DNA from: Firmicutes bacterium HGW-Firmicutes-7
Lineage (GTDB): Bacteria; Bacillota; Clostridia; Lachnospirales; Vallitaleaceae
NCBI GenBank assembly: GCA_002841375.1
Contig: PGZO01000001.1
Location: 186,001 to 250,000 of the forward strand
Direction of reading: 5' to 3'
Length of the DNA: 64,000 bases
Within the stretch, counting starts at the first letter, position 1. Every line of letters starts with the position of its first letter. Positions 16,071-25,484 of the stretch are shown here, one piece after another. The translations under genes were made by a program, and so were the position numbers. The notes beneath the pieces are model-generated. The model was not told the origin of the DNA. It saw only the letters and a list, made by a program, of their open reading frames with translations, and did no database searches.

Positions 16071-17069
16071 ATGTTTGGAGCAGATATTGGAATTGATTTA
16101 GGTACAGCAAATGTTCTTGTATATATTAAAGGAAAGGGAGTAGTATTAAGAGAGCCCTCAGTCGTTGCTATAGATCGAGATAATAATAAAATTTTAGCAG
16201 TTGGACAAGAAGCTAGAAGAATGCTAGGCAGAACGCCTGGGAATATTGTAGCAATTAGACCGTTAAGACAAGGTGTTATTTCTGACTATACAGTAACTGA
16301 AAAAATGCTTAAATATTTTATTGCAAAAGCAGTAGGTAGAAGATTTAGAAAACCTAGAATTACTGTTTGTGTGCCAAGTGGTGTTACAGAGGTAGAAAAA
16401 AGAGCTGTAGAAGAAGCTACATACCAAGCAGGTGCTAGAAAGGTGAATATCATTGAAGAACCTATTGCAGCTGCTATTGGAGCTGGCATTGATATTAGTA
16501 AAGCTTGTGGAAGTATGGTAGTTGATATTGGAGGTGGTACTTCGGATATCGCTGTCATTTCACTAGGTGGCGTTGTTGCCAGCACATCTATTAAAATTGC
16601 AGGCGATAACTTCGATGAAGCCATTGTTAGATTTATGAGAAAAAAACATAATTTACTTATAGGTGAAAGAACGGCTGAAGATATTAAAATTAACATTGGG
16701 ACAGCATTCAAAAGGCCAGATTCACTAACGATGGACGTTCGAGGAAGAAATTTAATTACAGGACTTCCAAAAACGATTACTGTCACATCTGAAGAAACTG
16801 AAGAAGCATTACGAGAGTCTACTTCCAAGATTGTTGAAGCCGTACATGGCGTATTAGAAAAGACACCACCAGAGCTTGCGTCAGATATCGCTGATCGTGG
16901 TATCGTGCTTACTGGAGGCGGAAGCTTACTTCAAGGGCTCGAGCAGTTAATTGAGAGCAAGACAGGTATATCAGTAGTTACTGCTGAGGATGCGTTAACA
17001 TGTGTAGCAATTGGCACAGGAAAATATGTAGAGTATTTGGCTAGCCAAAGATCAGATTTATATAATTAA
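16071..17069 (+). CDS. mbl: MreB-family cell-shape actin homologue Mbl
   Basis: 332 residues, full-length MreB/Mbl. Actin-fold motifs: phosphate-1 GIDLGTANVLVY (residues 6-17), connect-1 and phosphate-2 VVDIGGGTSDIAVISLGG (near residue 155), and the adenosine motif LTGGGSLLQGL (near residue 283). It forms membrane-associated filaments guiding lateral wall synthesis. Placed as Mbl rather than MreB because it sits between spoIIID and flhO-flhP exactly as in B. subtilis and is not next to mreCD. Ribosome-binding site GGAAGGTG precedes ATG 16071. Confidence 0.92.
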   Translation: MFGADIGIDLGTANVLVYIKGKGVVLREPSVVAIDRDNNKILAVGQEARRMLGRTPGNIVAIRPLRQGVISDYTVTEKMLKYFIAKAVGRRFRKPRITVCVPSGVTEVEKRAVEEATYQAGARKVNIIEEPIAAAIGAGIDISKACGSMVVDIGGGTSDIAVISLGGVVASTSIKIAGDNFDEAIVRFMRKKHNLLIGERTAEDIKINIGTAFKRPDSLTMDVRGRNLITGLPKTITVTSEETEEALRESTSKIVEAVHGVLEKTPPELASDIADRGIVLTGGGSLLQGLEQLIESKTGISVVTAEDALTCVAIGTGKYVEYLASQRSDLYN

Positions 17070-17076
17070 TTAATAT

Positions 17077-17109
17077 AAAGCAAAAGGCGTAAGTTCTTTT
17101 GCTTTTTTT
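17077..17109 (+). terminator. mbl terminator
   Basis: AAAGCAAAAG, 9-nt loop, CTTTTGCTTT: a perfect 10-bp stem running into a T tract. Confidence 0.9.
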
Positions 17110-17120
17110 AATTTTAGGGT

Positions 17121-17147
17121 TAATAAATAGTGGATTATGTACGATAA
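17121..17147 (+). promoter_or_regulatory. Possible sigma-28 (SigD) promoter for flhO-flhP
   Basis: TAAT (17121-17124), 15 bp, TACGATAA (17140-17147), close to the SigD pattern TAAA-N15-GCCGATAA and of the same TAAT type as the flaG promoter. It lies just after the mbl terminator. Confidence 0.45.
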
Positions 17148-17181
17148 ATATGTAGAGAACAAAATTAAAGAGGTGAACCAG

Positions 17182-17946
17182 ATGTTAAGAGGATTATATA
17201 CTGCATATACAGGGATGTTGGCGCAGCAACAAAAGATGGATACGATATCGAATAATTTGGCAAACGCAAATACAACAGGTTATAAAAAAGAAGCTGTGAT
17301 GTTTGAATCCTTTCAAGAAGTATATATGATTAAAATTAATGATCCTGAGCAAGCTGGTAATAATAGAATAGGAAAAGGTGCCCTTGGCGTAAGAGTTGGA
17401 GAGGTATTTACCAATTATGAACAAGGCTCATTACAGCAAACGGACAATCCTTTAAATATGGCACTTGATACAACTGGGATGTTTGTCGTTGGAACACAAG
17501 ATGCCCAAGGAAACACAGTGCAGAAATATACAAGAGATGGGTCTTTTGGATTAAATGCAAATGGTCAAATAATTTCGAAGGATGGGTACTACCTTCTAGG
17601 TGAAAATGGTCCAATTACTGTAGGTAGTGCGAATATTAGAGTAACAGAGGACGGCAATATCTTTGAGGGTGAAAATTTTATTGACACAATAAGAACGATT
17701 GATTTTGAAAACCTCCAATCCCTTAGAAAAATTGGTGCAAATCTTTATGAAACAACAGATGAAACAACTGAAAAGGAATATGAGGGAAAAACTATTCAAG
17801 GTTTTATAGAAGGTTCAAATGTAAGTTCCATCGAAGAGATGATCCATATGATTAGTTCAATGAGAACCTATGAAACAAATCAAAAGATTATTACAACCTA
17901 CGACACGACAATGGATAAGGCAGTAAATGAAATCGGACGACTATAA
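17182..17946 (+). CDS. flhO: Flagellar hook-basal body protein FlhO (FlgF/FlgG family)
   Basis: 254 residues from ATG 17182 (AGAGGTG 7 nt upstream). The in-frame ATG at 17137 would add 15 residues overlapping the promoter region and is unlikely. The N-terminal rod motif MLRGLYTAYTGMLAQQQKMDTISNNLANANTTGYKKE and the C-terminal helix region GSNVSSIEEMIHMISSMRTYETNQKII are hallmarks of axial rod/hook proteins that form coiled coils in the flagellar rod. Exported by the flagellar type III system. Eighteen bp before flhP. Confidence 0.93.
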   Translation: MLRGLYTAYTGMLAQQQKMDTISNNLANANTTGYKKEAVMFESFQEVYMIKINDPEQAGNNRIGKGALGVRVGEVFTNYEQGSLQQTDNPLNMALDTTGMFVVGTQDAQGNTVQKYTRDGSFGLNANGQIISKDGYYLLGENGPITVGSANIRVTEDGNIFEGENFIDTIRTIDFENLQSLRKIGANLYETTDETTEKEYEGKTIQGFIEGSNVSSIEEMIHMISSMRTYETNQKIITTYDTTMDKAVNEIGRL

Positions 17947-17963
17947 AATAAGAGGTGATATAA

Positions 17964-18776
17964 ATGTTAAGATCTCTATGGACAGCAGCATCAGGAATGA
18001 AATCTCAACAACTTTATGTGGATTCTATCGCACATAACTTGGCGAATGTTAATACAGTGGGTTATAAAAAAGAGAGTATGGAATTCAAATCTTTATTATA
18101 TGAAACTTTAAGAGCGTCTGGAGTAGACGAAAATGGAAATGGTACACCCGTTAGCCTTCAAGTTGGACATGGTGTAAGGGCTAGTGCTAATGTTAAAAAT
18201 TTTTCCCAAGGAAGTATAGAAACAACAAATAATCCATTAGACTTCTCAATTGATGGGGATGGGTTTTTTGTCATACAAGGGCTTAATGAAGAACAGTTGT
18301 ATACAAAAGATGGCGCCTTCAAATTATCTATAATGGAAGATGGCATTAGATTAACAACTTCTGATGGATATGCGGTTCTTAATTCTGAAGGGGAACCCAT
18401 TGAATTTGATAATACATTTATGCCAGACAAGCTCGTTATAAGTTCTCAAGGTGAAATTGGTTATATGACCGAGGAAGGTGTAGAGGATTTAGGAACAACA
18501 GTTGCTGTGGCACAGTTTAGAAATGTTGCTGGACTAGATGCAGTTGGAGGAAACTTTTATAAAGCTACAGGCGCATCAGGACAAGCTATTTTAGAAGCAG
18601 AAGATGATGAACTAAAGAAAAGCAATATTATGCAAGGGACGTTAGAATCTTCAAATGTACAAGTAGTGGATGAAATGGTTAAAATGATTATTGCTCAACG
18701 AGCATATGAATTAAATTCAAAGGCGATTCAAACATCAGATGATATGCTTGGTATGGCAAATAATTTAAAAAGGTAA
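17964..18776 (+). CDS. flhP: Flagellar hook-basal body protein FlhP (FlgG family)
   Basis: 270 residues, a distal-rod type protein. The N-terminal MLRSLWTAASGMKSQQLYVDSIAHNLANVNTVGYKKE and C-terminal LESSNVQVVDEMVKMIIAQRAYELNSKAIQTSD motifs are the standard FlgG family ends, and the middle domain carries NPLDFSIDGDGFFVIQ. ATG 17964 follows AGAGGTGA. Together with flhO and the FlgJ-like gene it makes a three-gene rod operon. Confidence 0.95.
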   Translation: MLRSLWTAASGMKSQQLYVDSIAHNLANVNTVGYKKESMEFKSLLYETLRASGVDENGNGTPVSLQVGHGVRASANVKNFSQGSIETTNNPLDFSIDGDGFFVIQGLNEEQLYTKDGAFKLSIMEDGIRLTTSDGYAVLNSEGEPIEFDNTFMPDKLVISSQGEIGYMTEEGVEDLGTTVAVAQFRNVAGLDAVGGNFYKATGASGQAILEAEDDELKKSNIMQGTLESSNVQVVDEMVKMIIAQRAYELNSKAIQTSDDMLGMANNLKR

Positions 18777-18807
18777 TAGACATTAATTGAGACAAGGAGT
18801 GATTATA

Positions 18808-19161
18808 TTGTCAATAGATGTATCGAATATAAATAGTCAACTTTCACAATTTATATCTAGTTCAACAAAAGAGACGGCGAAGCAAAATGCTTTTGAAGCC
18901 GTTCTTAATGAAGCAATCGAGAAGAAAGATAATGAAAAATTAAAAAATGCATGTCAAGAGTTTGAAGGATATTATTTGCAACAACTCTTTAAGGAAATGA
19001 GAAAAACCGTTCCAGAAAGTGGGTTACTTGAAAAGTCTGAAGGAAGAGATATTTTTGAGGATATGTTATACGAAGAATATGCGAAGGATATGTCTAAAGG
19101 AAAAGGAACAGGTCTCTCAGAAATGCTTTACAGACAATTGTCTAAAAATATAACGGATTAA
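18808..19161 (+). CDS. FlgJ-like rod-binding protein
   Basis: 117 residues with the rod-binding domain only: KLKNACQEFEGYYLQQLFKEMRKTVPESGLLEKSEGRDIFEDMLYEEYAKDMSKGKGTGLSEMLYRQL. It lacks the C-terminal muramidase domain of enterobacterial FlgJ, as is common in Clostridia. Start: TTG 18808 with AAGGAG 8 nt upstream fits better than TTG 18787. Presumably chaperones or caps the growing rod in the periplasm-like space. Confidence 0.88.
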   Translation: MSIDVSNINSQLSQFISSSTKETAKQNAFEAVLNEAIEKKDNEKLKNACQEFEGYYLQQLFKEMRKTVPESGLLEKSEGRDIFEDMLYEEYAKDMSKGKGTGLSEMLYRQLSKNITD

Positions 19162-19397
19162 TTGAAGCCCCTACTTCAAGTTCATATATTATACAAGTCA
19201 ATTTATTATGCACTTATTCGTAACGGTTTAAGATATAATAGTGTGGCTTGTATTTTTTTATTTGATAAAAATAGTGTGCATGAAAAGGAATGATATTGGT
19301 GCATATCATTAAGGTGTCTATTTTCGTATTTGCTAATTTTTTGTCATTGTGTATAATATAAAGAGGAAGGTAATGATGAAGTTCATGAGGTGAAAAA
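19162..19397 (+). other. Non-coding gap with a promoter
   Basis: 236 bp without a gene. It contains a small hairpin TTGAAG/CTTCAA just after the rod gene, an 8-bp inverted repeat AATGATAT/ATATCATT near 19291-19311, and a promoter-like pair TTGCTA (19330-19335), 16 bp, TATAAT (19352-19357) for the next gene. Confidence 0.45.
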
Positions 19398-20459
19398 ATG
19401 ATTATTGAGAAAATATTAGAAGCAATTTCAATGTTGAGTATAATAATGACGATTATTAATCCTGTTTCATATAAGGTAGAACAGCTTACCGTTAATAAAC
19501 GACCCCAAACTGTTTATACGCTATCTATTAGCACCAACAATCCAAATGTGGAATTGAAGAACATTCTTTCCTACGACCTATTTTACGGAGTGGATGAAAC
19601 CTCGACTATGGTAGAACAATCTGGGGCAATGATTGGTGTCAATGGTATGTTCTATGATCAATATGGAGCGCCTTATGGAATATTGATCATGGATGGTAAA
19701 GTAGTAACGATGGATTCTATTGGTACCCCTACTGTAATTGTAACAGAGACAGGACAAGTATCCCTTGAGGAAATTGATATTTCTGGAAAAGTTGTGGGAA
19801 AGGAAAATACCATAGAGCTTGAAGGGACGAATAAAGGGGTTTCCGATGGACATTGGGTGTTGTTTCATGGTATATATGGTGATACTACGAGAGTTGATCG
19901 ACAAAGTACGAATTACTTAATTAAAGACAACATCGTCATAGAAATTATTTCTACGGATATGCCAGTTAATCTAAGTAATAGTGACTATGTTTTAACCCAG
20001 GTTACAAACGAAGAAACGACCCTATTTGAAAAAGGTGAACAAATAGATATACAGTTTGAATTTAGTGATTTAGAGAGAAAAGATATCATCCAAGCATTTC
20101 AAACGGGGGGGTGGCTTGTACAGGATGGCAAGAATACAGCAAAAAAATTCGTGCCCTTTACAGGATATACAACGGGGTTAAATCCAAGAACTATAATAGG
20201 AATGACAGAAGATCAGCAACTTATAATTAAAGTGATTGATGGTAGAAGGCCAAAGGTTAGCTTAGGTATAACCGGATACGAAGCGGCCGAGCTTATGATT
20301 CAAGAAGGTTGTGTTGATGCGGCGTATCTGGATGGTGGAGCATCTAGTACAATGGTAGTGGGAGGAAAGGTTGTTAATAAACCATCTAATGGGGAAGAAA
20401 GAAAGGTTGCCCATGCTTTAATTATCGCGTTGAAAAATACCAGGGAAATTTTTCATTAA
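19398..20459 (+). CDS. Phosphodiester glycosidase (NAGPA-domain) family protein
   Basis: 353 residues. A short hydrophobic N-terminal segment (about residues 5-24) suggests a signal or membrane anchor, so the protein is probably on the outer face. The NAGPA-like domain is recognised by the late motifs GLNPRTIIGMTEDQQLIIKVIDGR and the block AAYLDGGASSTMVVGGKVVNKP, with GVNGMFYDQYGAPYG earlier. In the mammalian enzyme this domain uncovers GlcNAc-1-phosphodiesters; in Firmicutes, members act on envelope or exopolysaccharide phosphodiesters. Substrate unknown. It stands alone between the rod operon and metK. Confidence 0.8.
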   Translation: MIIEKILEAISMLSIIMTIINPVSYKVEQLTVNKRPQTVYTLSISTNNPNVELKNILSYDLFYGVDETSTMVEQSGAMIGVNGMFYDQYGAPYGILIMDGKVVTMDSIGTPTVIVTETGQVSLEEIDISGKVVGKENTIELEGTNKGVSDGHWVLFHGIYGDTTRVDRQSTNYLIKDNIVIEIISTDMPVNLSNSDYVLTQVTNEETTLFEKGEQIDIQFEFSDLERKDIIQAFQTGGWLVQDGKNTAKKFVPFTGYTTGLNPRTIIGMTEDQQLIIKVIDGRRPKVSLGITGYEAAELMIQEGCVDAAYLDGGASSTMVVGGKVVNKPSNGEERKVAHALIIALKNTREIFH

Positions 20460-20573
20460 AGAGAGTCGGGAATTTCCAAAAGATGAAAAAAAATCGTGCA
20501 TAATTAAATAACTAATGATATAATACTTTATTAGTGTAGGCATGAAATTTTAGACGTCACATATCAAGCTTAA

Positions 20574-20669
20574 GTAGGGAAGTTAAACTTTCCTATGATG
20601 CGTAGAACAAAGGGCTAGATCGTATGAAAACGGTGTAACACGCTGACAAGCGCTTAGTTCTATGCTAAA
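20574..20669 (+). promoter_or_regulatory. Structured metK leader RNA element (shared with rplJ leader)
   Basis: A 9-bp hairpin GTAGGGAAG-N5-CTTTCCTAT (20574-20596, G-T pairs allowed), then a second domain closed by GCGTAGAAC (20600-20608) pairing with GTTCTATGC (20657-20665), containing the string AACAAAGGGCTAGA and a small inner hairpin GTG-TAA-CAC (20633-20641). It ends just before the ribosome-binding site AAGGAGG. A -10-like TATAAT lies at 20519-20524. It does not fit the SAM-I riboswitch consensus expected for many metK genes. The same arrangement and strings occur at 52562-52646 before rplJ. Confidence 0.6.
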
Positions 20670-20687
20670 GACAAGGAGGAATTTATA

Positions 20688-21875
20688 ATGGCAAAAAGAT
20701 TATTTACTTCAGAGTCAGTTACTGAGGGACATCCAGATAAAGTTTGTGATCAAATTTCTGATTCAGTTTTAGATGCGATTTTAGCATTAGACCCTTATGC
20801 AAGAGTTGCTTGTGAAACAGCAGTTACAACAGGGCTCGTTTTAATTATGGGTGAAATCACAACTGACAGTTATGTTGATATACAAAAAATTGCTAGAGAG
20901 ACAGTTAAAGAAATTGGCTATAACAATGCACTTGGCGGATTTGATGGAGATACTTGTGCAGTGTTAACTACGATAGATGAGCAATCAGCAGATATAGCAA
21001 TGGGTGTAAATGAAGCGTATGAAGCAAAAAAAGGCGAAATGCATGAAGCAACATTAGAATCGACAGGAGCAGGTGACCAAGGTATGATGATTGGATTTGC
21101 TTGTGATGAAACCGAAGAGTTAATGCCGATGCCTATATCACTTGCGCATAAACTTACAAGAAAGCTTTCAGAGGTTAGGAAAAATGGTACCCTAGCATAT
21201 TTAAGACCAGATGGTAAATCTCAAGTTACAGTTGAATATATTGATGATGTGCCTGTAAGAGTAGATACAATTGTTGTTTCTACCCAACATGCTTCAGAGG
21301 TTTCAATTGAAACGATTGAAAGAGATATTAAGGAATATGTTATTAAGAGTGTTATTCCTGCAGAACTTCTGGATGCCCAAACGAAATATTTCATTAATCC
21401 TACAGGACGTTTCGTTATTGGAGGACCTCAAGGAGACGCCGGGTTAACAGGAAGAAAGATCATTGTTGATACTTATGGCGGTTATGCTAGTCATGGCGGG
21501 GGTGCTTTCTCTGGAAAAGACCCAACTAAAGTAGACCGTTCGGCAGCTTATGCAGCACGTTATGTTGCTAAAAACATTGTTGCAGCAGGACTTGCAAAAA
21601 AATGTGAAATTGAACTTGCCTATGCAATTGGCGTGGCGAAACCTGTTTCAATCTTCATTAATACGTATGGAACAGGTATTATTGATGATGAAAAAATAAC
21701 CAAAATAATTGAAGCGAATTTTGATCTTAGACCAGCGGCGATTATTAGAGACTTAGATCTTAGAAGACCAATTTATAAGCAGACAGCTGCTTATGGCCAT
21801 TTTGGAAGAACAGATATTGACTTGCCATGGGAAAGAACGGATAAAGTTGATTTGTTAAAAAATGCAGTAAAGTAA
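20688..21875 (+). CDS. metK: S-adenosylmethionine synthetase
   Basis: 395 residues, normal MetK length. It makes SAM from methionine and ATP. Signature motifs: [20 protein letters not shown] at the N-terminus, [12 protein letters not shown] near residue 120, and the ATP-binding loop [19 protein letters not shown] near residue 265. ATG 20688 follows AAGGAGG. Preceded by a structured leader that is not a recognisable SAM riboswitch, and followed 22 bp later by recD2. Confidence 0.97.
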   Translation: MAKRLFTSESVTEGHPDKVCDQISDSVLDAILALDPYARVACETAVTTGLVLIMGEITTDSYVDIQKIARETVKEIGYNNALGGFDGDTCAVLTTIDEQSADIAMGVNEAYEAKKGEMHEATLESTGAGDQGMMIGFACDETEELMPMPISLAHKLTRKLSEVRKNGTLAYLRPDGKSQVTVEYIDDVPVRVDTIVVSTQHASEVSIETIERDIKEYVIKSVIPAELLDAQTKYFINPTGRFVIGGPQGDAGLTGRKIIVDTYGGYASHGGGAFSGKDPTKVDRSAAYAARYVAKNIVAAGLAKKCEIELAYAIGVAKPVSIFINTYGTGIIDDEKITKIIEANFDLRPAAIIRDLDLRRPIYKQTAAYGHFGRTDIDLPWERTDKVDLLKNAVK

Positions 21876-21897
21876 TAGATGCAGGTTGGTGAAACCT

Positions 21898-24114
21898 ATG
21901 GTAGATATAGATGGTATTGTAGAAGAAATTATATATAGAAACGACAGCAACGGTTATACAATTATAACCGTTGCTACTGATTCAGAAGAAATTACGATAG
22001 TTGGAACTTTGTTTAGTGTAGCCATTGGAGAGCGGATTAGAGCCAGTGGTACTTACACTTCTCATCCCATCTATGGAATGCAACTTAAGGTTGAACAATT
22101 TCAGAGCTTTATGCCAGAGGAAATAGTAGCAATACAGCGCTACCTTGCATCTGGTGTTATTAAAGGTATCGGCCCTTCATTAGCCAAACGGCTAGTTGAA
22201 CAATTTGGCTTAGATACCTTTAAAGTCATTGAGGAACAAACAGAGTTGTTAGCTGGCGTAAAAGGCATTAGTGAGAAAAAAGCACAAGAAATTACATCTG
22301 TATTTTATGAACAAAAGAAAATGAGGCAGGTAATTATATTCCTTCAGGAATTTGGGATATCTTTAACCTATGCCATTAAAATATATGGAGAATATAAAGA
22401 GAAGACCGTTGAAATAGTAAAGAATAATCCTTATCAATTAGCAGAAGATATACATGGAATTGGGTTTAAGATGGCTGACGCTATCGCATATAAAATTGGG
22501 ATCGATCAACTTTCACCAGAGAGGATCATGGCTGGAATCAAATATATATTAGGCCAAGCATCTCTAGATGGTCATTTGTTTTTAGAAAAAAGCATACTGA
22601 CATCACAGGCAACATCACTTTTAGGTGTTGAGGAAGAGAGCACAGAAAATGCTTTGTTTGAACTGCATATAAAGCAGCATCTTCAAATAAGAAATAAAGA
22701 AGGCAACGAGGTCGTATATTTAATAACCTATTATTTAATGGAAAAGTCTATTGCAAACCAGCTGCATGAGTTGGCTACGTTTAAACATCCTGTTGATAAA
22801 AACATTGAAAAAGAACTTCTTGAGATAGAAAAAGCCCAGGAGCTCTTTTTAGATCATAAGCAAAAGCAAGCAATCATTGAGGCGATGAATTGTGGCGTCT
22901 TAGTAGTTACTGGTGGGCCAGGAACAGGAAAAACAACAACCATTAATGCAATTATTAAAGGCTATGAAGAAAGAGGATTTGAGGTGCTTCTCGCAGCCCC
23001 AACGGGTAGAGCTGCAAAAAGAATGACGGAAACAACGGGTAAAGAGGCAAAGACCATACACAGGCTTCTAGAAATAACCTTTGGCAAGGATGAGCTTCAT
23101 CAAAAATTTGAAAGAAATGAAGAGTATCCACTAGAATGTGATGTAGTGATTATAGATGAGGCTTCTATGATGGATGTAACATTAATGTTTCATTTGCTCA
23201 AAGCAATTGTGCCGGGTACGAGGCTCATATTAGTTGGAGATAAAGATCAGCTTCCATCGGTCGGTCCGGGCAATATTTTAAAAGATATCATTAAGTCAAC
23301 GTATATATCGACAGTTATTTTAGACAAAATATTTAGACAAGCAATGGAAAGTGATATCGTTTTAAATGCGCATAAGATTAATTTTGGTGAACATTTCCCC
23401 CTCAAAGGAAACAACAAAGATTTCTTTTTTATTTCGCGAAACAATGCCCATCATATCATCGATGAGATTGTGTCCTTAGTTAAGACGAGGCTACCTAAAT
23501 TTACAGGTTGTACAAGCCACGAGGGCATTCAAATATTAACTCCTATGAGAAAAGGGTTGCTTGGCGTAGAACATCTTAATGGTGAATTACAAAGGGCCAT
23601 CAATCCATTTTCTAAAGACAAGAAAGAAAAAGAATATAGGAAAGTTGTTTTTAGAGAAGGAGATAAGGTTATGCAAATCCGCAATAATTACAACGTTAGC
23701 TGGGAGATTGTGAGCAAGTACAAGTATACAATTGATGAAGGCTTGGGTGTATTTAACGGGGATGTTGGTAAAATAATTGAAGTGAATCACTACAGTGAAA
23801 AAGTGAAGGTAAAATTTGATGATGAAAAATTAGTAGAATACGACTTTACGAATTTGGATGAATTAGAACTAGCTTATGCAATCACGATTCATAAATCTCA
23901 AGGATCTGAATATCCAGTCGTTATATTGCCTATGTTTTCTGGGCCACCTATGTTGCTTACACGTAACCTTCTGTACACAGCTGTAACAAGAGCGAAGGCG
24001 TATGTAGTCGTTGTTGGAATGGAAGAGGTGCTAAAGAAAATGATTGACAATAATAGAGAAGTAGGTAGAAATTCTACCTTAGATCAGATGCTTGGGGAAG
24101 TTTTTAGCTTATAA
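21898..24114 (+). CDS. recD2: RecD2-type ATP-dependent DNA helicase
   Basis: 738 residues from ATG 21898 (GTG 21889 or TTG 21886 would add 3-4 residues). Order of parts: N-terminal OB-like region, helix-hairpin-helix repeats (GVIKGIGPSLAKRLVEQFG, LLAGVKGISEKKAQEI) near residues 90-140, Walker A GGPGTGKTTTINA near residue 339, Walker B VVIIDEASMMD near residue 418, and a C-terminal UvrD-like segment ending AYAITIHKSQGSEYPVVI and TRNLLYTAVTRAK. Superfamily 1B 5'-3' helicase of the RecBC-independent RecD2 class, probably in DNA repair. Confidence 0.94.
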   Translation: MVDIDGIVEEIIYRNDSNGYTIITVATDSEEITIVGTLFSVAIGERIRASGTYTSHPIYGMQLKVEQFQSFMPEEIVAIQRYLASGVIKGIGPSLAKRLVEQFGLDTFKVIEEQTELLAGVKGISEKKAQEITSVFYEQKKMRQVIIFLQEFGISLTYAIKIYGEYKEKTVEIVKNNPYQLAEDIHGIGFKMADAIAYKIGIDQLSPERIMAGIKYILGQASLDGHLFLEKSILTSQATSLLGVEEESTENALFELHIKQHLQIRNKEGNEVVYLITYYLMEKSIANQLHELATFKHPVDKNIEKELLEIEKAQELFLDHKQKQAIIEAMNCGVLVVTGGPGTGKTTTINAIIKGYEERGFEVLLAAPTGRAAKRMTETTGKEAKTIHRLLEITFGKDELHQKFERNEEYPLECDVVIIDEASMMDVTLMFHLLKAIVPGTRLILVGDKDQLPSVGPGNILKDIIKSTYISTVILDKIFRQAMESDIVLNAHKINFGEHFPLKGNNKDFFFISRNNAHHIIDEIVSLVKTRLPKFTGCTSHEGIQILTPMRKGLLGVEHLNGELQRAINPFSKDKKEKEYRKVVFREGDKVMQIRNNYNVSWEIVSKYKYTIDEGLGVFNGDVGKIIEVNHYSEKVKVKFDDEKLVEYDFTNLDELELAYAITIHKSQGSEYPVVILPMFSGPPMLLTRNLLYTAVTRAKAYVVVVGMEEVLKKMIDNNREVGRNSTLDQMLGEVFSL

Positions 24115-24131
24115 AATGAGGGGTAGTATAT

Positions 24132-24863
24132 ATGGAGGGTGTAATAAATAAAGTCATAAAAATGATATTGGCGTTAATGTATCCGAAAAGATGTTTGTTG
24201 TGTGATGAGGTTTTACCCTTAGGGGAACAATCAACTACCTGTAGTAAATGTAGAAATGATGTTAAGTGGATCGGGGGTAATATCTGTAAGCGTTGTGGTA
24301 AACCACTGGAATGCCACCGATTGGACTTCTGTTATGATTGTTCTAAAAAGAATCATTATTTTCATGAAGGACGTGGAATGTGGGTATATGAAGATGCGGT
24401 GAAAAACGCCATTCATAAGTATAAATATAGTAATCGGAAGGGATATGGAAAATCCTTTGCGCAAGAGCTTTATCAATTTTATATTGAAAATATCACTTGG
24501 GATATTGACTGCATCACATCCGTTCCATTGCACCCTGATAAATTAAATGAAAGATCCTTTAATCAAGCTGCACTTATTGCCGATATACTAGGTAGGAGAC
24601 TTGATATAGTAGTCGACAATTGCCTACTATATAGGACAAAAAATACGGAGCCACAAAAGGATTTAAGCGACTTAGAGAGAATACTTAATGTAAAAGATGC
24701 TTTTAGTATTTGCGATTCATCTTCTTGTACGGGGAAAAACATATTAATTGTTGATGATATTTATACAACGGGTAGCACAATTAACGAATGTGCGAAGGAA
24801 CTTAAAAATCATGGTGCTCAAAATGTGTATTTCTTGACAGTGGCTATTGGAAAAGGACTATAA
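24132..24863 (+). CDS. comFC: ComF family protein (ComFC-like phosphoribosyltransferase)
   Basis: 243 residues. An N-terminal double zinc finger (CLLCDEVL..CSKC, then CKRCGKPL..CYDC) is followed by a phosphoribosyltransferase domain with the PRPP loop NILIVDDIYTTGSTINEC near residue 205. ComFC-type proteins act in natural transformation downstream of DNA uptake. In B. subtilis comFC directly precedes yvyF-flgM, as here. Eighteen bp after recD2 and 17 bp before the yvyF gene. Confidence 0.9.
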   Translation: MEGVINKVIKMILALMYPKRCLLCDEVLPLGEQSTTCSKCRNDVKWIGGNICKRCGKPLECHRLDFCYDCSKKNHYFHEGRGMWVYEDAVKNAIHKYKYSNRKGYGKSFAQELYQFYIENITWDIDCITSVPLHPDKLNERSFNQAALIADILGRRLDIVVDNCLLYRTKNTEPQKDLSDLERILNVKDAFSICDSSSCTGKNILIVDDIYTTGSTINECAKELKNHGAQNVYFLTVAIGKGL

Positions 24864-24880
24864 TTCCTGGAGGTGTAATG

Positions 24881-25300
24881 ATGGATATAAAAAATTGCGT
24901 TAAATGTATGAAACTTTTCAATTATGTATCTGGACCATCTATATGTGCTAGTTGTCGCAAGTCAATTGAGGATCAGTTCAAAGAGGTAAGATTATATATT
25001 AGAAAAAATCCAAAAGCAACCATTCCTGAAGTTGGAGAAACTTGTAATGTTGATACAAAACAGATCAGACAATGGATTAGAGAAGAAAGACTTTCATTTT
25101 CAGAAGATTCAGCTATTGGAATAGAATGTGAAATGTGTGGCAAGACTATTAGAACGGGAAGATATTGTGATGGCTGTAAAACACAAATAGCAAATAATCT
25201 TGATTCAGCGTATAAGAAAACAGAAGTTAAAGAGGATAATCCATATGATAGCAAGGATACTTCTAGTAAAATGAGATTCTTAAATAAAGATAATATGTAA
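24881..25300 (+). CDS. yvyF: YvyF-family flagellar operon protein, copy 1
   Basis: 139 residues. Two Cys pairs at each end look like zinc-binding sites: NCVKCMKLF with ICASCRKS, and CEMCGKTIRTGRYCDGCKT. Between them is a helix-turn-helix-like stretch KNPKATIPEVGETCNVDTKQIRQWIREERLSF. The family (TIGR03826-type) is found in flagellar operons; its function is not firmly known, a regulatory role is suspected. ATG 24881 has GGAGG 7 nt upstream. A second copy with the same layout is at 31898-32323. Ends at a strong terminator. Confidence 0.85.
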   Translation: MDIKNCVKCMKLFNYVSGPSICASCRKSIEDQFKEVRLYIRKNPKATIPEVGETCNVDTKQIRQWIREERLSFSEDSAIGIECEMCGKTIRTGRYCDGCKTQIANNLDSAYKKTEVKEDNPYDSKDTSSKMRFLNKDNM

Positions 25301-25340
25301 CTGCGATCTATAGGAATTTAGAACTTTCCTACTGGATAAA

Positions 25341-25377
25341 AAAGGGTCAGGCTGAAGTACGCCTGACTTTTCTTTTT
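25341..25377 (+). terminator. yvyF copy 1 terminator
   Basis: GTCAGGC, 8-nt loop, GCCTGAC with flanking G-T/A-T pairs and a T-rich tail. Confidence 0.88.
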
Positions 25378-25484
25378 AACCGGATAAAAGAATTCTTTAT
25401 AGCCGCAAATACAATAAGTAGGTTGCGAAACCGTAGCAAACGCGAAGGTTTTGTCTCATTAACTAAAAAATATTGAAAAAATGC

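Noticed and set aside
16286-16828. 180-codon antisense open frame within mbl
   Set aside because: It mirrors the codon structure of the conserved mbl gene and has no family resemblance or ribosome-binding site.
20460-20687. SAM riboswitch upstream of metK
   Set aside because: The SAM-I core and its kink-turn strings are absent; a different structured element is present.
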